In this document: piece by piece, positions 32,381 to 36,841 of the stretch
Layout: every line of letters begins with the position of its first letter
Position numbering within the stretch: the first letter of the stretch is position 1
Assembly: GCF_004799445.1 (NCBI RefSeq)
Contig: NZ_SSNA01000179.1
Location: 1-36,841, forward strand
DNA length: 36,841 bases
From: Bradyrhizobium sp.
GTDB lineage: Bacteria > Pseudomonadota > Alphaproteobacteria > Rhizobiales > Xanthobacteraceae
Reading direction: 5' to 3'
Notes under the pieces: generated by a model
Told to the model about the DNA's origin: nothing
Database searches by the model: none
Seen by the model: the letters and a program-made list of their open reading frames with translations, nothing else
Made by a program: the position numbers and the translations under genes

Positions 32381-32546
32381 CCCCGTCATTCCGGGATGCG
32401 CCAACGAACTCGGGTTTACCCGAGTTCGGCAATATCATTGTCCAAGTCGGCAACAGCCGACTTGGATGCGCAGGCCCGGAATCCATACTCACGATCGTGG
32501 TTATGGATTCCGGGCTCGCTCGTTTCACTCGCGCCCCGGAATGACA
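32381..32546. repeat. Multi-hairpin palindromic repeat between DHDPS-family and SDR genes
   Basis: An outer pair (GTCATTCCGGG... at 32385 and ...CCCCGGAATGAC to 32545) encloses three perfect stems: CGAACTCGGGT/ACCCGAGTTCG (32405-32428), CCAAGTCGGC/GCCGACTTGG (32442-32465) and GCCCGGAATCCATA/TATGGATTCCGGGC (32474-32515). Together they can fold as a four-way cloverleaf. The outer arms belong to a repeat style common in Bradyrhizobium and Rhodopseudomonas. Confidence 0.9.
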
Positions 32547-32552
32547 TTCAGT

Positions 32553-33431
32553 CTAGAATCTCCGCGCGCCCATCTTGATCTCTTCCTCGGAGAAGAAAAT
32601 CTCGTTGGCATGTTCAACCACATCGCTGGCCTTCCAGCCCGTATGCGGCGGTTTCCAGCCCGGCTTTTCCATCATCCGCATCTCGCGCACGCCGCGCGGG
32701 CCGGAAACGCCGAGCACCTTGCCGGTCTGGTCCCCGGAGAGGTCGCTGACCATGTATAGCACGGCCGGCGCGATGCCATCAGGCCCAAGCGCCATGCCCG
32801 GATTTTCGATATAGCGCGGCAAATCCGATGTCATCCGGGTCAGCGCGCCCGGCGCCAGGGTCCAGACCCGGATGTTGTATTTGCGGCCCTCGATCGCCAG
32901 CACATTGGACAGGCCCCAAATCCCGCCTTTGGCGGCGCCGTAATTGCTCTGTCCGAAATTGCCGATCAGGCCCGAGGTCGAGGCGGTGTTGACGATGACG
33001 CCGCCGCCATTCTCGCGCATCCACCTGAACACGGGTTGGGTGCAGCAGAAGGTGCCCTTCAGATGCACCTTCAACACCTTGTCCCAGGCCGCTTCGGTTG
33101 CCTTGGCAAAAGTCTGGTCGAGCAGGATACCGGCATTGTTGACGAGAATATCGGCGCGGCCGAAATGTTTGATGGCGTCGTCGAACACCGACTGGCCGCC
33201 GGCCATGGTCGAAATGTCGGCGCCGTTGGCGACCGCGCGGCCGCCCTCCGCCTTGATCGCGTCGACCACCTTCTGCGCCATCGAGACGTCGGCGCCTGAG
33301 CCGTCACGGGGCCCGCCGAGATCGTTGACCACGACCGCCGCGCCCTCGCGCGCGAACAATTTGGCGTAGGCCTCGCCGAGACCGCCGCCCGCGCCGGTGA
33401 TCAGCGCCACCTTGCCGTCGAGTAGACCCAT
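32553..33431 (-). CDS. Short-chain dehydrogenase/reductase (acyl-CoA/17-beta-HSD4-like)
   Basis: A 292-aa SDR from ATG 33431 (GGGAG upstream; the frame is open to 33464). It has the cofactor motif TGAGGGLG (12-19), NNAG (98-101), and the catalytic Ser153, Tyr164 and Lys168 in TASTSGLIGNFGQSNYGAAKGG. The N-terminus (MGLLDGKVALITGAGGGLG, then NDLGG at 36-40) and the long C-terminal end resemble the dehydrogenase part of multifunctional enzyme 2, which oxidises 3-hydroxyacyl-CoA. This matches the MaoC hydratase gene upstream, so the two may catalyse successive beta-oxidation steps. It is the fourth gene of the thiolase block. Confidence 0.92.
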   Translation of the reverse strand: MGLLDGKVALITGAGGGLGEAYAKLFAREGAAVVVNDLGGPRDGSGADVSMAQKVVDAIKAEGGRAVANGADISTMAGGQSVFDDAIKHFGRADILVNNAGILLDQTFAKATEAAWDKVLKVHLKGTFCCTQPVFRWMRENGGGVIVNTASTSGLIGNFGQSNYGAAKGGIWGLSNVLAIEGRKYNIRVWTLAPGALTRMTSDLPRYIENPGMALGPDGIAPAVLYMVSDLSGDQTGKVLGVSGPRGVREMRMMEKPGWKPPHTGWKASDVVEHANEIFFSEEEIKMGARRF

Positions 33432-33463
33432 GTGTTTGCTCCCTCTATCGCCGTGCCTTCTCA

Positions 33464-33592
33464 CCTCGCCCCGCTTGCGGGGAGAGGTCGAAATTCAAGC
33501 TGCGCTTGAATTTCGGGTGAGGGGGACTCTCCGCGAGCGAATTCGTGGAGAGTCCCCCTCACCCCAACCCTCTCCCCGCAAGCGGGGCGAGG
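33464..33592. repeat. Three-stem palindromic repeat between SDR and MaoC genes
   Basis: Outer arms CCTCGCCCCGCTTGCGGGGAGAG (33464-33486) and CTCTCCCCGCAAGCGGGGCGAGG (33570-33592) are perfect complements. Inside are GAAATTCAAGC/GCTTGAATTTC (33490-33514) and GTGAGGGGGACTCTCC/GGAGAGTCCCCCTCAC (33517-33562). The element folds into a closed three-way junction. Confidence 0.92.
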
Positions 33593-33613
33593 GAGCACAT
33601 TGTCCTCGCCTCT

Positions 33614-34474
33614 CTACCCCAGCACCGTCTTGCCGCTCTTGATCACCGCAACGTTGCGCGCCTTCACCCGGGCCTCGAATGAAATCACGTTGCCGTCCTT
33701 CCACAGATCCAGCGTCACGGTTTCGCCCGGATAGACCGGCGAAGAGAACCGCGCGGCGTGCTGCCTGAAGGCGGAGGGATCGTAATCCGCATAGGTCTGC
33801 AGGATGCCGCGGCAGGTGATGCCGTAGGTGCACATGCCGTGCAGGATCGGCCGCGGGAAGCCGGCTCGGCCGGCGAATTCGGGATCGGAGTGCAGCGGGT
33901 TGCGGTCGCCGCAGAGGCGATAAATCAGGGCCTGGTCCGGCCGCGTCGAAATATCGATGGATTTGTCGGGACTCCGGGTCGGCACCTTGTGCGGTTCGGG
34001 CTGGCCCTCGGAGGGTCCGCCGAAACCGCCATCGCCGCGCGCAAAGCGCGACGCCACCAGCGTCGCCAGTTCCTCGCCCTTTTCGTTCTTCAGCACGGTC
34101 TGGTGCCGGATCACCGCGCCCTTGTCCTGGCCCTTGTCGAACACGGCGAGCACGCGTGAATCGACGATAAGCTTTTCCGCCACCAGCAGCGGCCGGTGGA
34201 AGGTGATGTCGCGTTCGCCGTCAACCACCATCACCCGGTTGAGATTCATCTCGCCGGGCCCGGCGCCCCATGCCGCGACCGACGCAAAAGTCGGGACCAC
34301 CTTCAACGGGCGCGCCGTGGCGGTGGCCTCGTTGACGAACGCCAGTTCCTTTTCATTCAAGGGATCCCCGCCCATGCCGATGCCGTAGGCATACAGCATC
34401 ACCTCGCGATCGCTGTAGGCGTATTTCTGGCCGAGATTCTTCAGCGCCATCAGCTCATCGTAGTTGATCGGCAT
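33614..34474 (-). CDS. MaoC-like 2-enoyl-CoA hydratase
   Basis: A 286-aa double-hotdog protein like the hydratase 2 domain of multifunctional enzyme 2. The N-terminal hotdog has degenerate active-site sequence. The C-terminal hotdog carries the full motif YRLCGDRNPLHSDPEFA (Asp190, Asn192, His195), then GFPRPILHGMCTYG. It adds water to (E)-2-enoyl-CoA in the R configuration, supplying a substrate for the SDR. It lies between the DUF35 gene and the SDR gene. The start is the first ATG. Confidence 0.93.
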   Translation of the reverse strand: MPINYDELMALKNLGQKYAYSDREVMLYAYGIGMGGDPLNEKELAFVNEATATARPLKVVPTFASVAAWGAGPGEMNLNRVMVVDGERDITFHRPLLVAEKLIVDSRVLAVFDKGQDKGAVIRHQTVLKNEKGEELATLVASRFARGDGGFGGPSEGQPEPHKVPTRSPDKSIDISTRPDQALIYRLCGDRNPLHSDPEFAGRAGFPRPILHGMCTYGITCRGILQTYADYDPSAFRQHAARFSSPVYPGETVTLDLWKDGNVISFEARVKARNVAVIKSGKTVLG

Positions 34475-34524
34475 TTTGCGATCTTCTCCCGCACTTCTTC
34501 CAGTCTCACCACAACAACCTAACT

Positions 34525-34594
34525 GTCACCCCCGCGAAAGCGGGGGTCCAGTAATCATCGGCGTCTACTGGATCCCCGCCTGCGCGGGGATGAC
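34525..34594. repeat. Paired-hairpin palindromic repeat between MaoC and DUF35 genes
   Basis: Two stems, ACCCCCGC/GCGGGGGT around a GAAA tetraloop (34528-34547) and ATCCCCGC/GCGGGGAT around CTGC (34572-34591), lie inside outer arms that also pair (GTC...TCCAGTA with TACTGGA...GAC). Translated, it gives PACAGMT, a mark of this repeat family. The element at 36.3 kb shares the layout. Confidence 0.88.
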
Positions 34595-34628
34595 CACCAT
34601 TTGCGCTGTACGCGTGGCGCTCAACTCA

Positions 34629-35018
34629 TTATACCGGCGTAAAGAACGGCAGCGGCGCGCCATCGGTGGTCTTGAACACCACCTTGACCTTCTGGCCAAC
34701 CTTGAGTTTTGCCATGTCGCAGTCGACGAAATTGGTCAGCAGCGACGGGCCTTCCTTCAGCGTGACATAACCGATCGCGTAAGGTCCGCTGGCGGATTTG
34801 CGCATCAGGCTGAAGGCGTAGATCTCGCCCTCGCCCGAGCTTTCTTCCCACACCGTCTTGTCGGAGAAACAGAACGGGCAGATCGAGCGCGGAAAATAAT
34901 GTGGCTCGCCGCAGGCGAGGCAGCGCTTGATCAGCAGCTTGCCGTCGACGGTCTTTTGCCAGAAATGGGTCGTCTCCGGATTTTCTTGCGGCGTCGGGTA
35001 TTTCACGGCGCTGTCCAT
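34629..35018 (-). CDS. DUF35 zinc-ribbon/OB-fold partner of the thiolase-like protein
   Basis: A 129-aa protein: a helical N-terminus (NPETTHFWQKTVDGKLLIKR), a zinc ribbon with Cys33/Cys36 and Cys47/Cys50 (CLACG and CPFCF), then an OB-fold (GEIYAFSLMRKSASGPYAIGYVTLKEG). DUF35 proteins often bind acyl-CoA and form complexes with SCP2-type thiolases or aldolases, as in the actinobacterial Ltp2-ChsH2 system. The start ATG at 35018 overlaps the stop TGA of the thiolase-like gene (TGATG), so the two proteins should be made in balance and probably form a complex. Confidence 0.93.
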   Translation of the reverse strand: MDSAVKYPTPQENPETTHFWQKTVDGKLLIKRCLACGEPHYFPRSICPFCFSDKTVWEESSGEGEIYAFSLMRKSASGPYAIGYVTLKEGPSLLTNFVDCDMAKLKVGQKVKVVFKTTDGAPLPFFTPV

Positions 35019-36166
35019 CACACACGCTCCAGAATGCAGGTTGAGGCGGCGTGACGAACACCCAGAAGTCCGCCGGTGCCGTGGGCGATGGCAAGGTCGC
35101 AGTTCGGAACCTGGACCTTGGGATGGGCCTGCCCGCGCAACTGCCGCACCGCTTCGATGATCTTTGTCATGCCGCCGCGGTTGACGGGATGATTGCTGCA
35201 CAGACCACCGCCATCGGTGTTGAACGGCAGCTTGCCGACGCCGGAAATCAGATTGCCGTCGGCGACGAACTTGCCCCCCTCGCCTTTCTTGCAAAAGCCG
35301 AGGTCCTCGAGCTGCATCAACACCGTGATGGTGAAGCTGTCGTAGATCGAGGCATATTTGATATCTTTCGGCGTCACGCCGGCTTCCTCGAACGCGCGCG
35401 GACCGGACCAGACGCCGGCGGAATAGGTCAGATTAAGATCCTTGCCGCCGCGCGGTCCCTTGAGCGCCTCGCCATGCCCGATCATGCGCACCAGCGGCTT
35501 CTTTAGGCTGCGCGCGATCGCCTCCGTGGTCACGATCAGCGCGCCGCCGCCATCGGTGACGACGCAGCAATCCATCCGGTGCAGCGGATCGGAAATCATC
35601 GGCGAGTTGAGCACGTCCTCGACCGTGACGACGTCCTTGAGCATCGCGTGCGGATTGTATTGCGCGTGATGGGACGCCGCGACCTTGATCCAGGCCAGTT
35701 GCTCGCTGGTGGTGCCGAACTCATGCATGTGGCGCATGGCGCACATGCCGTAAACGTTGTGCGTGGTGGCGCCGTAAGCGGCCTCGAAATCGACCTCGGC
35801 GCCGCTCGCCCGCGGCGGCATGGCGCCGGTGCGCGGCTTGCCGGCGAGCGAGATCAGCGCGATCGAACATTTACCGGCCGCGATCGCCTCGGCGGCGTGG
35901 CCGAGGTGAACCAGATAGGAGCAGCCGCCGGTATCGGTGGAATCGAAATGACGGACCCTGAGGCCGAGATAATCGGCCATCGCCATCACCCCGCCGGGCG
36001 CGTCGCCGGCGCAGAAATAGCCGTCGATATCGGCTTTCGTCAGGCCCGCGTCTTCCAGCGCACCTTTGGCGACTTCGGCGTGAAGCTGGGCGGTGGATTT
36101 ATCCGGGGCGTGCCGGGTCGGATGCTCAAAGATCCCGGCGATATAGGCCTTGCCCTTGATACTCAA
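35018..36166 (-). CDS. SCP2-type thiolase/lipid-transfer-like protein (thiolase or retro-aldolase)
   Basis: About 382 aa from TTG 36166, chosen because GGAGAGCGA sits directly upstream and SIKGKAYIAGIFEHPTR matches the family N-terminus; the open frame runs to 36580 through repeat DNA. The thiolase fold is clear: DSTDTGGCSYLVHLGHAAEAIAAGKC with a possible nucleophile Cys82, YDSFTITVLMQLEDLG, NTDGGGLCSNHPVNRGGM, and HGTGG. The usual GHPxG loop reads NHPVN. Either thiolysis of 3-ketoacyl-CoA or retro-aldol cleavage of 3-hydroxyacyl-CoA is possible. It is the first gene of the block, coupled to DUF35. Confidence 0.88.
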   Translation of the reverse strand: MSIKGKAYIAGIFEHPTRHAPDKSTAQLHAEVAKGALEDAGLTKADIDGYFCAGDAPGGVMAMADYLGLRVRHFDSTDTGGCSYLVHLGHAAEAIAAGKCSIALISLAGKPRTGAMPPRASGAEVDFEAAYGATTHNVYGMCAMRHMHEFGTTSEQLAWIKVAASHHAQYNPHAMLKDVVTVEDVLNSPMISDPLHRMDCCVVTDGGGALIVTTEAIARSLKKPLVRMIGHGEALKGPRGGKDLNLTYSAGVWSGPRAFEEAGVTPKDIKYASIYDSFTITVLMQLEDLGFCKKGEGGKFVADGNLISGVGKLPFNTDGGGLCSNHPVNRGGMTKIIEAVRQLRGQAHPKVQVPNCDLAIAHGTGGLLGVRHAASTCILERV

Positions 36167-36282
36167 ATCGCTCTCCGCTGGCGTTTCTTGTTCCCGGGCG
36201 GTTTTCTCGCCTTTCGGCGTTGCCTTGGCAAGCGGTGAAATAGTCCGCCGGGCGAGACGGTAGCGATCAACCCAGCTCCACG

Positions 36283-36425
36283 GTCGTCCCCGCGAAAGCG
36301 GGGACCTGGGCGTGAGCGCAATTGCGCTCATCGGGACGCCGCGGCTTCTCTTTGGGCTTCGTGGCTGACGCCATCGATAACGACCGGCACCGGTGGCTAT
36401 GGGTCCCTGCGTTCGCAGGGACGAC
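36283..36425. repeat. Paired-hairpin palindromic repeat upstream of the thiolase gene
   Basis: GTCCCCGC/GCGGGGAC around a GAAA tetraloop (36286-36305) and GTCCCTGC/GCAGGGAC around GTTC (36403-36422) form the two ends. A perfect 18-base palindrome, TGAGCGCAATTGCGCTCA (36313-36330), lies between them. It resembles the element at 34.5 kb with extra DNA in the middle. Confidence 0.85.
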
Positions 36426-36436
36426 GCACAGCTGTG

Positions 36437-36841
36437 ACGGCCAATCGCAGGCACGCCTTCGCATTCTCGCGGCGCGGAGTCCGCCCGAGTTGTTGCGTAA
36501 TTCACCCCCGAAAAACGAGGGCGCAGGGAATGCCGGACGCTCGGCGCGTCCGCAGCCGCGTGTGCAGTGGTAGAAAGCACACGCGTTAGTCACCACGGTC
36601 ACGCCGGAAACGTCCGGCATTCCCCGCGCAATGGTTTTAACGGTTTCCTTCGTGCTCTCCCCGGCGACCGGGCTTTGTTGCCACCGTCGCCCCTGAGAAG
36701 CTTGCTTCTCAAGAACTTGACACCAGCGTCGGGGTGTCAGGACCACACGACTTCGCCGTCCGCAAGCACACGCTCTCGTCAGTAGCGTGGTTCGCGTCCA
36801 CCGCATCCCGCCCCAACGTTCGTGACGATGGCCAACGCCCC
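36437..36841. repeat. Non-coding repeat-rich region at the right edge
   Basis: No gene is supported here. A 14-bp perfect inverted pair, GGGAATGCCGGACG (36526-36539) and CGTCCGGCATTCCC (36611-36624), encloses 71 bases that include GTGTGC/GCACAC. A further stem TGAGAAGC/GCTTCTCA lies at 36694-36711. I recall similar stretches in Bradyrhizobium intergenic DNA giving spurious proteins with VPANAGTH and VPAFAGTT. The region continues past the window. Confidence 0.65.

Noticed and set aside
36267..36806. A 179-aa open frame on the minus strand
   Set aside because: Its peptide contains VPANAGTH and VPAFAGTT, which come from translating a palindromic intergenic repeat, not from a protein gene.
31280..36841. 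Dense palindromes suggesting a CRISPR array
   Set aside because: The elements differ from each other, are unevenly spaced between genes, and there are no regular direct repeats, spacers or cas genes.

Overview
This is a GC-rich stretch of an alphaproteobacterial chromosome, most like Bradyrhizobium or a close relative in the Bradyrhizobiaceae/Nitrobacteraceae. That placement rests on the gene families, several palindromic intergenic repeats of a type common in that group, and perfect CtrA-type boxes (TTAA-N7-TTAAC). No species can be named from sequence alone. The window holds 41 protein genes that I support (one cut by the left edge), two tRNAs, one candidate small RNA and about seven intergenic repeat elements. 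There is no phage, integrase, transposase, CRISPR array or rRNA. Most of it is ordinary chromosome.

Layout. 1-4.6 kb: tail of a DUF599 membrane protein, an aldo/keto reductase, a small HTH regulator, two tandem secreted polysaccharide deacetylases and a small membrane protein. 4.8-6.1 kb: tRNA-Leu(GAG), then a FliN-like SpoA protein head-to-head with lipB (lipoate pathway). 6.2-8.3 kb: a leftward three-gene operon (PEP mutase/isocitrate lyase superfamily enzyme, acylphosphatase, exported class II aldolase-like protein). 8.5-14.2 kb: a DsbA-fold protein, the biotin-containing alpha subunit of an acyl-CoA carboxylase (pccA type), a degenerate secreted nuclease-fold protein and a secreted alkaline-phosphatase-superfamily enzyme. 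14.2-21.3 kb: a CtrA-box gene of unknown function, 1-Cys peroxiredoxin, DUF2177 protein, photolyase, a lysine-rich histone-like protein, an EamA permease, a PhzF-like isomerase, a secreted ClpP-fold protein, a small secreted protein and tRNA-Arg(TCG). 21.5-25.5 kb: an outer-membrane transporter-like protein, four small envelope proteins (one a 45-aa membrane protein), a candidate sRNA, a VOC protein and a GrlR-family protein. 25.5-30.4 kb: a large orphan PAS histidine kinase, an orphan TctC-type binding protein and a second EamA permease.

30.4-36.8 kb is the most coherent block: six leftward genes in the order thiolase-like protein, DUF35 Zn-ribbon/OB protein, MaoC hydratase, SDR dehydrogenase, DHDPS-family lyase/aldolase and NUDIX hydrolase. 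The first four form an acyl-CoA chain-shortening set: hydration, then either oxidation and thiolysis or retro-aldol cleavage. Propionyl-CoA carboxylase, encoded elsewhere in the window, could take up a C3 product. Every gap in this series except the coupled thiolase/DUF35 junction, plus the upstream region, is filled by a palindromic repeat, and most of these are of different types.

The best leads for something undescribed are: two perfect and one near-perfect CtrA box next to genes of unknown or unexpected function; the serial repeat insertions in the thiolase operon; a candidate ~93-nt sRNA at 24.4 kb; and the 45-aa membrane protein at 22.8-22.9 kb. I see no wholly new multi-gene defence or mobile system.
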